From the NCBI RefSeq assembly GCF_023101165.1, contig NZ_CP078076.1, positions 2,170,001-2,234,000 on the forward strand: DNA of 64,000 nt, written 5' to 3'. The DNA comes from Microbacterium sufflavum (GTDB lineage: Bacteria > Actinomycetota > Actinomycetes > Actinomycetales > Microbacteriaceae). Position 1 is the stretch's first letter. Each line of letters begins with the position of its first letter. A program made the position numbers and the translations under genes. Below are positions 8,286-16,029 of this stretch, one piece after another. The notes beneath the pieces were generated by a model. It was not told the origin of the DNA, ran no database searches, and was given only the letters and a program-made list of their open reading frames with translations.

Positions 8286-9746
8286 TCAGAGCTCGGCGGA
8301 GGCCGCCAGCCCCAGGTCGTCCTCGTAGTCGTGGTCCTTCGTCTCCGGCGTGAAGATCAGCGCCACGAAGGTGAGCACGGCCATCGAGGAGAGGTACACG
8401 CCGACCAGCCACGGCTCGCCGCCGACCGCCGCCCACAGTGCCACGGCGATGAACGGGGCCACGGCCGCGCCGAGGATCGACGACACGTTGTAGGCGATCG
8501 CGGAGCCGGAGTAGCGCACGTTCGTCGGGAACAGCTCGGGCAGCAGCGCGCCCATCGGGCCGAACGTCGTGCCCATGAGCATGAACCCGAACACCAGGAA
8601 CGCCTGCGTGAGCGCGCCCGTGAACTTCGGGTCGGCCTGGGGCAGCAGGAAGAGGTTGAACGACAGGCCGAACACCACGATGAGGCCCGTGACCCACAGC
8701 AGCAGCTTGCGGCGGCCGATGGCGTCGGCGATCGGACCCGACAGCAGCGTGAAGATGCCGAAGAACACCACGCCGATGATCTGCATCAGCACGAAGTCGG
8801 TGTAGCCGAAGCCGAGCCCCGGGTAGAACTGGGCCGCGAACGCCGTGGGGTCGAAGTCCTTGCCGGTCGCCTCCGCGGCGGCGCGGGCGGCGGCCGACGC
8901 GGTCTCCACGTCGGCGGCCTTGGTGCCGTACGTCAGGGTGAAGTTCGTCATCAGGTAGAACAGCACGTAGGTCGCCAGCATGATGAACGTGCCGAGGATC
9001 AGCTGCTTCCAGTGGTGGCGGAAGACGGTGGCCAGCGGCAGCTTGCGGATGGCGCCGGTCTTCTCCGCCTTCTTGAACGTGTCCGACTCGACCAGGCGCA
9101 GGCGCACCCACAGGCCGATGATGACCATGACGGCCGAGAACAGGAACGGCACCCGCCAGCCCCACGACAGGAACGCCTCCGACTTCAGCGCCGGGTCCTC
9201 GGGGTGGGGCAGGGCGAAGTTGATGGCGAGGAAGATGCCGTTCGCGATGATGAACCCGAGGGGCGCACCCAGCTGCGGGAACGACCCGTACCAGGCGCGC
9301 TTGCCCTTCGGGGCGTTCTCGGTCGCGACCAGCGCCGCGCCCGACCACTCGCCGCCGAGCGCGAAGCCCTGGGCGAGGCGCAGCACGAGCAGCAGCAGCG
9401 GCGCGACCCAGCTGATCTGCTGGAACGTGGGCAGCAGGCCGATCACGAAGGTCGCGATGCCCATCGTGAGCAGGGACGCGACGAGCGTCGCCTTGCGGCC
9501 GAACTTGTCGCCGAAGTGGCCGAACACGACTGCGCCGATCGGGCGGGCGACCATCGCGGCGCCGAACACGGCGAACGACGACAGCAGCGAGGCGGTGTCG
9601 TTGGTGCTGGGGAAGAAGAGCGTCGGGAACACCAGGACCGCTGCCGTCGCGTAGACGTAGAAGTCGTAGAACTCGATGGTGGTGCCGACGAGGCTCGCGG
9701 TGATGACGCGCGAGCGGGGATTCGCGGGGGCGGGGGCGCTGCTCAT
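8286..9746 (-). CDS. MHS-family MFS transporter (metabolite:H+ symporter)
   Basis: The 486-residue protein has 12 predicted membrane helices and the major-facilitator motif after helix 2 (FGHFGDKFGRKA). It also has the family opening TTIEFYDFYVYATAA, typical of the KgtP/ProP/ShiA group that takes up organic acids, betaine or shikimate with protons. A polar insertion rich in Ala (around [15 protein letters not shown]) lies between helices 7 and 8. I chose the ATG at 9746, since the in-frame reading upstream is not protein-like. The perfect palindrome CTGGTATACCAG lies 26 bp upstream, suggesting GntR-type repression by a trans-acting regulator. Substrate not determinable. Confidence 0.9.
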   Translation of the reverse strand: MSSAPAPANPRSRVITASLVGTTIEFYDFYVYATAAVLVFPTLFFPSTNDTASLLSSFAVFGAAMVARPIGAVVFGHFGDKFGRKATLVASLLTMGIATFVIGLLPTFQQISWVAPLLLLVLRLAQGFALGGEWSGAALVATENAPKGKRAWYGSFPQLGAPLGFIIANGIFLAINFALPHPEDPALKSEAFLSWGWRVPFLFSAVMVIIGLWVRLRLVESDTFKKAEKTGAIRKLPLATVFRHHWKQLILGTFIMLATYVLFYLMTNFTLTYGTKAADVETASAAARAAAEATGKDFDPTAFAAQFYPGLGFGYTDFVLMQIIGVVFFGIFTLLSGPIADAIGRRKLLLWVTGLIVVFGLSFNLFLLPQADPKFTGALTQAFLVFGFMLMGTTFGPMGALLPELFPTNVRYSGSAIAYNVSSILGAAVAPFIAVALWAAVGGEPWLVGVYLSSMAVLTFVALIFTPETKDHDYEDDLGLAASAEL

Positions 9747-9771
9747 GGGGTCTCTTTCTCGGATGTCGCCG

Positions 9772-9783
9772 CTGGTATACCAG
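9772..9783. promoter_or_regulatory. GntR-type operator palindrome upstream of MHS transporter
   Basis: CTGGTATACCAG is a perfect 12-bp palindrome matching the TGGTATACCA form bound by many FadR-subfamily GntR repressors. It lies 26 bp before the transporter start; no FadR-type gene is near it. Confidence 0.6.
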
Positions 9784-9876
9784 GACCCGGGCGAGTCTAC
9801 GCCTTCCTGGGAGTTGCCTGAACGCGGATGACGCTGCCCGGTCCCGGCGGCGCGCCACCCCCGTAGAGTCGGAGCA

Positions 9877-9918
9877 CACGACACGGAACGCACGACGCGG
9901 AGCACACGACGCGGGGGA
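9877..9918 (+). repeat. 14-bp imperfect tandem repeat, three units
   Basis: Three consecutive units begin at 9877, 9891 and 9905, each starting CACGACRCGG and differing in the last four bases. They fill the space between a TAGAGT -10-like box (9864-9869) and the phosphoesterase start, so they would lie in its 5' leader. The last unit supplies the GGGGGAG ribosome site. Confidence 0.7.
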
Positions 9919-9924
9919 GCCGAT

Positions 9925-10422
9925 ATGACGACTCGGATGCTGCTGCTGGCCGACACGCACGTGCCGAAGCGCGCCAAGCGACTGCCCGACGCCGTGCTGC
10001 GCGCCGTCGACGAGGCCGACGTGGTGGTGCACGCGGGCGACTGGGTCGACGAGGCCACGCTCGATCTCCTCGCCGAGCGCGCCGCGGTGCTGCACGCCGT
10101 GTTCGGCAACAACGACGGCCCCGGTCTGCGCGGCCGGCTGCCCGAGGTCGCCCGGTTCCGGGTGGAGGACACGTCCGTCGCGGTGATCCACGAGACCGGG
10201 GGCGCGACGGGGCGGGAGCGACGCATGGACGCGGCGTTCCCCGACGACGACCTCCTGGTGTTCGGGCACTCGCACATCCCGTGGGACACGGTGACCCCGC
10301 GCGGCCTGCGTCTGCTGAACGCGGGGTCGCCGACCGACCGCCGCCGTCAGCCCGTGTGCACCCTGATGACGGTCGTGATCGACGGCGCCGACATCGACGC
10401 GACCCTCGTGCCGCTCTCGTGA
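9925..10422 (+). CDS. Metallophosphoesterase, YfcE/MJ0936-like
   Basis: The 165-residue calcineurin-like phosphoesterase has the metal-binding motifs in order: ADTH, HAGDW, FGNND, and FGHSH, ending with NAGSPT. Such small proteins act on phosphodiesters in the cytoplasm with Mn or similar metals. The ATG at 9925 follows GGGGGAG. The stop overlaps the GTG of the next gene in a GTGA junction, so both are co-translated. The natural substrate is not evident. Confidence 0.9.
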   Translation: MTTRMLLLADTHVPKRAKRLPDAVLRAVDEADVVVHAGDWVDEATLDLLAERAAVLHAVFGNNDGPGLRGRLPEVARFRVEDTSVAVIHETGGATGRERRMDAAFPDDDLLVFGHSHIPWDTVTPRGLRLLNAGSPTDRRRQPVCTLMTVVIDGADIDATLVPLS

Positions 10423-10946
10423 AAGAGCCTCCCGCCGCCTCCGGCCCCGAGGTCGTCGCGGAGCCGCTGGCCTACCGCGCACCGATGCGCTCGCGCGACG
10501 ACGCGGTGCCCGACGGTGCCGGAGCCGAGCGCGGTCTCACGCGCGGCCTGGTGGGGATGGGAGGACGGCTGGAGCGGGTGCCCTCGTCGCCGGCCGAGGC
10601 GCTGTCGGCGGTGGACGCCCGCTGGGGCGAGCGCGCCGCCCGACGCCTCGAGCGCTTCGTGGCGCTGCCGGAGGGCACCTTCGTCTGGACCCGTGACGGA
10701 GACGGCCTGCTCTGGCTCGGGCGGCTCGACGGCCCGTGGTGGTACGACGGTTCGGCGGAGGCCGCGGCGGTCGACCTCGTGCACGTGCGGTCGTGCGTGT
10801 GGCTTCCGGCCCCCGTGGACCCCGCCGTGGCTCCCGCCGCCGTCACCGCGACGTTCGCGCGCGGCGGTCGCAACGGTCAGCGCATCGGGACGCCGGGAGC
10901 GGGTGCGGCGACCGCAGCGGTGTGGGAGCGCATCGTCGGCGGATGA
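10419..10946 (+). CDS. Conserved actinobacterial protein of unknown function, coupled to phosphoesterase
   Basis: The 175-residue product is not assigned to a family that I recognise. I start it at the GTG overlapping the phosphoesterase stop (GTGA). It has an N-terminal polar part (residues 1-50) and a central compact region with WGERAARRLERFVALPEG, TFVWTRDGDGLLWLGRLDGP and WWYDGS. A C-terminal ARGGRNGQRI segment resembles a basic nucleic-acid-contact loop. The WTRD, LWLGRL and WWYD segments look like a small beta barrel. No signal or membrane helix is seen. A perfect hairpin follows at once. Confidence 0.8.
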   Translation: MKEPPAASGPEVVAEPLAYRAPMRSRDDAVPDGAGAERGLTRGLVGMGGRLERVPSSPAEALSAVDARWGERAARRLERFVALPEGTFVWTRDGDGLLWLGRLDGPWWYDGSAEAAAVDLVHVRSCVWLPAPVDPAVAPAAVTATFARGGRNGQRIGTPGAGAATAAVWERIVGG

Positions 10947-10949
10947 TCC

Positions 10950-10970
10950 CCGCGGTCGCTCAGACCGCGG
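10950..10970 (+). terminator. Hairpin after the 10419 gene
   Basis: The arms CCGCGGTC and GACCGCGG surround a 5-nt loop, beginning 4 bp after the stop codon. Confidence 0.65.
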
Positions 10971-10980
10971 AGGTGTCGGG

Positions 10981-11022
10981 GGTCAGCGCCGGTGGGTCAG
11001 CGCCAGATGACGGGTCAGCGCC
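10981..11022. repeat. Triple GGTCAGCGCC repeat at the end of the membrane protein gene
   Basis: GGTCAGCGCC occurs at 10981, 10995 and 11013. The third copy contains the stop codon (TCA 11015-11017) and last codons of the minus-strand membrane protein gene. The second copy, with its following AGAT, repeats the same coding end, as if the gene's 3' tip had been duplicated. Confidence 0.6.
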
Positions 11023-11368
11023 AGATTACGGCCATGCCGGCGTTGGCCAGCGCGAGGATGCCGATGAGCCAGAACACGGCGGAGGGCACCGCCTCGCCGC
11101 GCTTCTGCCGCGCGGAGCCGATGCCCAGGAGCGCACCGATCACGAGGAGCACCACGAGCTTCACGCCGATCTTGACGTAGTTCAGGTCGTACTCGATGCC
11201 CCACGGAGCGGCCAGCGCCAGTCCGGCGACACCGGCGATCAGCAGGCCGTAGTCCATCAGCCGGGTGATCTGCCGCTTGCCGCCGAACGCCTGGGCCGCC
11301 CAGGCGCCGAACAGCACCGCGAAGCCGATGAGGTGGACGAACACGACGATGTGGCGCAGGATCTCCAT
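11015..11368 (-). CDS. Small integral membrane protein
   Basis: The 117-residue protein has four hydrophobic helices (about residues 5-28, 38-56, 66-84 and 97-115), with short polar loops such as GKRQITR and SARQKRGEA. The topology matches small actinobacterial membrane proteins of unknown role. The ATG at 11368 is supported by TACGGT exactly 6 nt upstream, the leaderless pattern seen for many genes here. It stands alone between the 10419 hairpin and the riboflavin operon, transcribed with the latter's strand. I cannot assign a function. Confidence 0.8.
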   Translation of the reverse strand: MEILRHIVVFVHLIGFAVLFGAWAAQAFGGKRQITRLMDYGLLIAGVAGLALAAPWGIEYDLNYVKIGVKLVVLLVIGALLGIGSARQKRGEAVPSAVFWLIGILALANAGMAVIWR

Positions 11369-11374
11369 GCCCTC

Positions 11375-11380
11375 ACCGTA
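11375..11380 (-). promoter_or_regulatory. Leaderless -10 box, small membrane protein
   Basis: TACGGT on the minus strand, 6 nt before ATG 11368. Confidence 0.55.
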
Positions 11381-11421
11381 CGTGAGGGGGGTACTGCGCC
11401 GCTAGCAAGGCCGCCCTGACC

Positions 11422-11895
11422 TCAGCCGCGCAGCTCCCGGATCACGAGGGCCGTGCGCAGCGCAGCGTCGGCCGCCTCCGCGCCCTTGTCCTCCTTCGAG
11501 CCCTCGAGACCCGCGCGATCCAGGCCCTGCTTCTCGTCGTCGAGGGTCAGCAGGCCGAAGCCGACGGGCCGTCCCGCGTCGAGCGACACCCGGGTGAGAC
11601 CGTCGGTGGCCGCGGCGGACACGTACTCGAAGTGGGGGGTGCCCCCGCGGATGATCACGCCGAGCGCGACCACCGCATCGGCACCTCCGGCGAACGCGGC
11701 CTGCGCGGCCACCGCGAGCTCGAACGAGCCAGGCACCCGCACGAGCGTGTGCGACGCCTGCGCCTCGTCGAGCACCCGCTGCGCGCCCGCGATCAGTCCG
11801 TTCGAGATGGTCTCGTGCCACGTGCCGGCGATCACGACGACGTGCAGTCCCCGCCCGTCGATGCTCCCGGCCTTCGGTGCTCCTGCGCCGCTCAT
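11422..11895 (-). CDS. ribH: 6,7-dimethyl-8-ribityllumazine synthase
   Basis: The 157-residue protein condenses 5-amino-6-ribitylaminouracil with 3,4-dihydroxy-2-butanone 4-phosphate, the next-to-last step of riboflavin synthesis. Family marks are VVIAGTWHETISNGL at the start, VPGSFELAVAAQ, the active-site segment ALGVIIRGGTPHFEYV, and LTLDDEKQ. The ATG at 11895 overlaps the ribBA stop by 4 bp, so it is translationally coupled and is the last gene of the FMN-controlled operon. Such proteins form pentamers or icosahedral 60-mers. Confidence 0.97.
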   Translation of the reverse strand: MSGAGAPKAGSIDGRGLHVVVIAGTWHETISNGLIAGAQRVLDEAQASHTLVRVPGSFELAVAAQAAFAGGADAVVALGVIIRGGTPHFEYVSAAATDGLTRVSLDAGRPVGFGLLTLDDEKQGLDRAGLEGSKEDKGAEAADAALRTALVIRELRG

Positions 11896-13160
11896 TCCTC
11901 GTCCTTCCCGGCCGCGAGGGCCTGGGCGAGCTCTGCCTCGCCGATGATGTGACCCATCCGGTCACGCTTGGTCTCCAGGTACTGGTGGTTGTTCGGGCCG
12001 ACGCCCACGATCAGCGGCACCTGCTCCACCACGTCGAGCCCCAGCTCGCGCAGCTGGTTCACCTTGTCGGTGTTGTTGGTCAGCAGTCGCACCTTCGACA
12101 CGCCGAGGTCGGCGAGGATGCCGGCCGCGGCGGCGTAGTCGCGCGCATCGGCGGGCAGCCCGAGTGCGAGGTTCGCATCGACCGTGTCCAGGCCGTCCTC
12201 CTGCAGGCTGTAGGCGCGGAGCTTGTTGATCAGCCCGATGCCGCGCCCCTCGTGCCCGCGCATGTAGACGACGACCCCGCCGTCCTGCTCGATCGCGTCG
12301 AGCGCGGCGTCGAGCTGCGGGCCGCACTCGCATTTCAGCGACCCGAACGCCTCGCCCGTCAGGCACTCGGAGTGCACGCGCACGAGGGCGGTCTCGCTCA
12401 GCTCGCCCGACACGACCGCGATGTGGTCGGTGCCGGTCACGCGATCCTTGTAGGCGAGGAACCGGAACGAGCCGTGCTCGGTGGGCACGGTCGCGTCGGC
12501 GCGCAGGCTCACCCGGCGACCGCGGTGCGCGGCCGGCGTCGCCCCCGCGGGGTCGATCTCGTTGAGGTGCGCGATGAGCTGCTCGATCGTGATCACGGGC
12601 ACACCGTCACGCGCGCCCAGCTCGATCAGTCCCGGCAGCCGCATCATGCTGCCGTCCTCCGCCACGACCTCGGCGATCGCGCCGACCGGTCGCAGACCCG
12701 CGAGCTTCATCAGCTCGACGGCGGCCTCGGTGTGGCCGCTGCGCTCGCGCACGCCGCCGTCCACCGCGCGCAGCGGCAGCACGTGCCCGGGGCGGATGAT
12801 GCTCGTCGCGGTCGAGTCGGGGTTCGCGAGCACGTTGAGGGTGCGGGCCCGGTCGCTCGCACTGATGCCGGTGGTCACGCCGTCGGCGGCGTCCACGCTC
12901 ACCGTGTACGCGGTGGAGCGGGCGTCCTCGCTCGCCGCGACCATGGGCGGCAGGTTCAGCTGATCGGCCAGGTCGGCGGGCATGGGCGCGCACAGGAACC
13001 CGGACGACCAGCGCACGGTCCACGCGACCCACTCGGGCGTCGCCAGCTCCGCCGAGAGCACCACGTCGCCCTCGTTCTCGCGGTTCTCGTCGTCGGCCAC
13101 GAGGACCGGCCGTCCGGCGCGCAGCGCCTCCAGGGCCTCGGGGATGGATGACAGGCTCAT
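11892..13160 (-). CDS. ribBA: Bifunctional 3,4-DHBP synthase / GTP cyclohydrolase II
   Basis: The 422-residue fusion has the N-terminal RibB half (DDENRENEGD acidic loop, about residues 22-32, and GHTEAAVELMKLAG). This half makes 3,4-dihydroxy-2-butanone 4-phosphate from ribulose 5-phosphate. The C-terminal RibA half (from about residue 215) has the zinc cysteines in CLTGEAFGSLKCECG and the GHEGRGIGL segment, and opens GTP to the pyrimidine precursor. Both halves keep their metal and active-site residues, so both activities are expected. It overlaps ribE by 4 bp upstream and ribH by 4 bp downstream. Confidence 0.97.
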   Translation of the reverse strand: MSLSSIPEALEALRAGRPVLVADDENRENEGDVVLSAELATPEWVAWTVRWSSGFLCAPMPADLADQLNLPPMVAASEDARSTAYTVSVDAADGVTTGISASDRARTLNVLANPDSTATSIIRPGHVLPLRAVDGGVRERSGHTEAAVELMKLAGLRPVGAIAEVVAEDGSMMRLPGLIELGARDGVPVITIEQLIAHLNEIDPAGATPAAHRGRRVSLRADATVPTEHGSFRFLAYKDRVTGTDHIAVVSGELSETALVRVHSECLTGEAFGSLKCECGPQLDAALDAIEQDGGVVVYMRGHEGRGIGLINKLRAYSLQEDGLDTVDANLALGLPADARDYAAAAGILADLGVSKVRLLTNNTDKVNQLRELGLDVVEQVPLIVGVGPNNHQYLETKRDRMGHIIGEAELAQALAAGKDEE

Positions 13161-13786
13161 CGCGAGCCCCCTTCCGGTGCGGCGCGGAACGCGAGCAGAC
13201 GCTCGACGTGCCGCGCGAGGATGTCGGTCTCGAGGTTCACGCGGTCACCGACCGCGCGGGTGCCGAGCGTGGTGGCGGCGAGCGTCTCCGGGATGAGCGA
13301 CACCTCGAACCACGGCGCCGCCTCGTCGGGCGCGCTCACGGCGCTCACGGTCAGCGAGGTGCCGTCCACCGAGATGGAGCCCTTGTCGACCACGAGCGGC
13401 GCGAGATCGTGGGGCAGGCCGATCCGCAGCACGCTCCACTGCGCACCCGGCCGCACCTCCCGCACCTCGCCGGTGCCGTCGACGTGGCCCTGGACGATGT
13501 GCCCGCCGAGCCGCGCGCCCACCGGCATCGCCTTCTCGATGTTCACGCGCGTGCCGACCACGGCCGATCCGATCGCGGCGACGTCGAGCGTCTGCTTCAT
13601 CACGTCGGCGTCGAACGTGTCGGCGGTCGAGTCGACCACGGTCAGGCACACGCCCGACACCGCGATCGACTCGCCGTGCACGGCGTCGGCCGCGGCCCTC
13701 GGCGCGCGCACGGTGAGCCGCCAGCCGTCGCCGGACTCTGCGATCGCCGTGATCTCGCCGATCTCCTCGATGATTCCGGTGAACAT
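13157..13786 (-). CDS. ribE: Riboflavin synthase, alpha subunit
   Basis: The 209-residue protein dismutates two lumazines to riboflavin. It starts with the conserved MFTGIIEEIG and shows the two internal lumazine-binding repeats, VNIEKAMPVGARLGGHIVQGHVDG in the first and DGTSLTV, then RVNLETDILARHVERL in the second. I placed the start at ATG 13786 because MFTGI is the universal N-terminus; a longer in-frame reading exists but is not protein-like. Its ATG overlaps the ribD stop by one base (TGATG). It is the gene called ribE or ribC in different species. Confidence 0.97.
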   Translation of the reverse strand: MFTGIIEEIGEITAIAESGDGWRLTVRAPRAAADAVHGESIAVSGVCLTVVDSTADTFDADVMKQTLDVAAIGSAVVGTRVNIEKAMPVGARLGGHIVQGHVDGTGEVREVRPGAQWSVLRIGLPHDLAPLVVDKGSISVDGTSLTVSAVSAPDEAAPWFEVSLIPETLAATTLGTRAVGDRVNLETDILARHVERLLAFRAAPEGGSR

Positions 13787-14829
13787 CACCAGGCACCTTC
13801 CTGCTCGGGGGCGTGGGGGTCTGTGAAGCGGGCGACGGCAAGGAGGTCGGCGCCGAGCGGCACCCACTCCTCGACGGTCAGCCGGCGCGCCTCGTCGATG
13901 CGGGAGACGCCGATGTCGGTGAGCGCGAGGCGGCCCCCGCCCAGCAGCACCGGTGCGACGTACGCGAGCACGCGATCCGCGAGTCCCGCCGCGACGAACG
14001 CGCTGGCCAGGGTCGGCCCGCCCTCCACGAACACGCTGTGGTGGCCGCGATCGTGCAGGTCGGCGAGCACCGCGGGCAGCTCGCGGGTGTCGTAGAAGAG
14101 GGGAGCGTGCGGGTGCCGGTGCACCGCCGCGTGTGCGGGCGTCGCGCGGGCGCCGATCACGACCGGCACGGGCTGCCGCGGGTGGAGGGCGTCACCGTCG
14201 CGCGCGGTCAGAGCCGGGTCGTCGGCCAGCACGGTGCCGGTGCCCACGACGATCGCGTCGGCCTCGGCACGACGGCGGTGCACGTCGGCGCGCGCCTCGG
14301 GGCCGGTGATCCATCGACTGGAGCCGTCGTCCGCGGCGGCACGGCCGTCGAGGCTCTGCGCCCACTTGACCGTGACGTGCGGGCGGCCCAGGCGCTTCGC
14401 GGTGAGCCAGGAGGCGATCAGCGCCTCGGCCTCCGCGGCGCGCACGCCCGACTCCACGTCGACCCCGGCGGCGCGGAGCCGCTCGGCCCCGCCGCCGGAC
14501 ACCTCGCCCGGATCGTCGAGGGCGTAGACCACGCGGGCGACCCCGGCCTCGATGAGCGCCACGGCGCAGGGACCCGTGCGGCCGGTGTGGTTGCACGGCT
14601 CGAGCGTCACGACCGCGGTTGCCCCGCGCGCGGCACCCGGCGGGAGCTTCGACAGCGCATCGACCTCGGCGTGCGCGGTGCCGGAGCCGCGGTGCCACCC
14701 CTCGGCCAGCACCTCACCGGCGGGGGAGAGGAGCACGGCGCCCACCTGCGGGTTGACCCCGCGGGGGCCGCGGGCGGCGAGCTCGAGCGCGCGGTCCATC
14801 GCACGCTGCTCGATCGCGGTCACTGCCAT
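13786..14829 (-). CDS. ribD: Bifunctional pyrimidine deaminase / reductase RibD
   Basis: The 347-residue enzyme carries out the second and third steps from GTP to riboflavin. The N-terminal cytidine-deaminase-like domain holds the zinc site HAEVDAL and PCNHTGRTGPC (about residues 50-88). The C-terminal dihydrofolate-reductase-like domain starts near residue 150 (HVTVKWAQSLDG) and ends with the EGGPTLASAF and LLGGG segments. It is the first gene of the rib operon. Its ATG (14829) follows a GAGAGGAC site and lies 69 bp downstream of the FMN aptamer, so riboflavin production is expected to drop when FMN binds. Confidence 0.96.
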   Translation of the reverse strand: MAVTAIEQRAMDRALELAARGPRGVNPQVGAVLLSPAGEVLAEGWHRGSGTAHAEVDALSKLPPGAARGATAVVTLEPCNHTGRTGPCAVALIEAGVARVVYALDDPGEVSGGGAERLRAAGVDVESGVRAAEAEALIASWLTAKRLGRPHVTVKWAQSLDGRAAADDGSSRWITGPEARADVHRRRAEADAIVVGTGTVLADDPALTARDGDALHPRQPVPVVIGARATPAHAAVHRHPHAPLFYDTRELPAVLADLHDRGHHSVFVEGGPTLASAFVAAGLADRVLAYVAPVLLGGGRLALTDIGVSRIDEARRLTVEEWVPLGADLLAVARFTDPHAPEQEGAW

Positions 14830-14897
14830 CCGTCGTCCTCTCTGCGGGCCTCGGGGCTCTCGCAGGGGTGGCGGAACGGACGCACACGCGTGCGCCT

Positions 14898-15038
14898 CGT
14901 GCTGCCTCCCTTCCGGACTAGCGAGGTCACCCTCGCATCACCGTCGGTCCCGGAGTTCCACCGGATCGGCATCCCGATCACTCGAGACGCTCGCGGACTG
15001 TCACCGCCGGTTCGGATTCCCACCGACCCCGGAGCACG
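14898..15038 (-). promoter_or_regulatory. FMN riboswitch (RFN element)
   Basis: Read on the minus strand, the region shows the conserved RFN blocks in order: GGGGTCGGTGGGAATCC, GAACCGGCGGTGACAGTCCG, GATCCGGTGGAACTCCGG and GACCGACGGTGATG. It closes with GTCCGGAAGGGAGGCAG. The outer helix P1 pairs CGTGCT (15038-15033) with AGCACG (14903-14898). A minus-strand TACACT box at 15056-15051 is a likely -10 just upstream. FMN binding would switch off the ribD-ribE-ribBA-ribH operon. The switching mechanism (termination or ribosome-site masking) is not obvious from the 69-nt stretch to ribD. Confidence 0.95.
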
Positions 15039-15114
15039 TTGCTGCTCTGAGTGTACTCAACGCGGTCGGCGCGATTTCATTCCGTGGCATGGATCCGCGC
15101 GTTCGGCGCCCATC

Positions 15115-15978
15115 TCACTTCAGCAGGCGCGAGAGGCGGCGGTCGGCGAGCACCTTGCCGCCCGTCTGGCACGTGGGGCAGTACTCGAGCGACCGGTCGG
15201 CGAAGAACACGCTGCGCACGGTGTCTCCGCACACGGGGCACGCCTCGCCGCGGCGCGCGTGCACCTGCATGCCGCGGCGCTTGGCGTCTTTCAGGTCGGC
15301 GGGCGGCTTCCCGGAGGCCGCGGCCACGGCCTCGCGCAGCGTCTCCTGCATCGCCGCGAACAGCCGGTCGACCTCGGCGTCGTCGAGCGTCGCGGCGATC
15401 GCATAGGGCGACATGCGTGCGGCGTGCAGGATCTCGTCGGAGTAGGCGTTGCCGATGCCCGCGATCACGCCCTGGTCGCGCAGCAGCCCCTTGATCTGCA
15501 TGCGCCGCCCCTCCAGCAGGCCGGCGAAGTCCGCCCGCGTGAAGGCCGGGTCGAGCGGGTCGGGACCGAGGCGGGCGATGCCGGGCACCTCCTGCGGATC
15601 GCGCACGACGTACACCGCGAGAGACTTCTTCGTACCGGCCTCCGTCAGGTCGAACCCGCTGCCGTCGTCGAGCGCGACACGCAGGGCGATGGGCGTCTTC
15701 CCCGGCTTGATGAGCGTGGTCGGCAGGGTCTCGTACCAGCGCAGCCAGCCCGCCTTCGCCAGGTGGAACACGAGGTGCAGCTCCGCACCGCACGACAGCA
15801 CGACGAACTTGCCCAGCCGCGCGGCCGCGGTGATCTCCGCGCCGTGGAGCGCCGTGATGGGCGGGTCGTACGTCTTCAGCGCCGCGATGGCCGAGACCGA
15901 CGCGCGGGTGATCGTGCGTCCGACCGCGCGCTCGCCGAGGAACGCGACGAGTCCTTCGACCTCCGGCATCTCGGGCAT
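15115..15978 (-). CDS. Fpg/Nei-family DNA glycosylase
   Basis: The 287-residue protein belongs to the Fpg/Nei base-excision family. It begins MPEMPEVE, giving the catalytic Pro2 and Glu3 after Met removal, and has the conserved Lys in ARLGKFVV, the helix-two-turn-helix segment GIGNAYSDEIL, and a C-terminal zinc finger CPVC-x16-CPTC with the expected Arg (ADRSLEYC). These enzymes remove oxidised purines or pyrimidines and cut the strand. Which base is preferred (Fpg or Nei type) cannot be read safely. The ATG is supported by CAGGAT placed 6 nt upstream. Confidence 0.92.
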   Translation of the reverse strand: MPEMPEVEGLVAFLGERAVGRTITRASVSAIAALKTYDPPITALHGAEITAAARLGKFVVLSCGAELHLVFHLAKAGWLRWYETLPTTLIKPGKTPIALRVALDDGSGFDLTEAGTKKSLAVYVVRDPQEVPGIARLGPDPLDPAFTRADFAGLLEGRRMQIKGLLRDQGVIAGIGNAYSDEILHAARMSPYAIAATLDDAEVDRLFAAMQETLREAVAAASGKPPADLKDAKRRGMQVHARRGEACPVCGDTVRSVFFADRSLEYCPTCQTGGKVLADRRLSRLLK

Positions 15979-15984
15979 GCAGCC

Positions 15985-15990
15985 ATCCTG
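15985..15990 (-). promoter_or_regulatory. Leaderless -10 box, Fpg/Nei glycosylase
   Basis: CAGGAT on the minus strand, 6 nt before ATG 15978. Confidence 0.5.
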
Positions 15991-16029
15991 TCACCGGCCT
16001 CCGACGCTGTCACGCCTCGCCGGCAGCCG

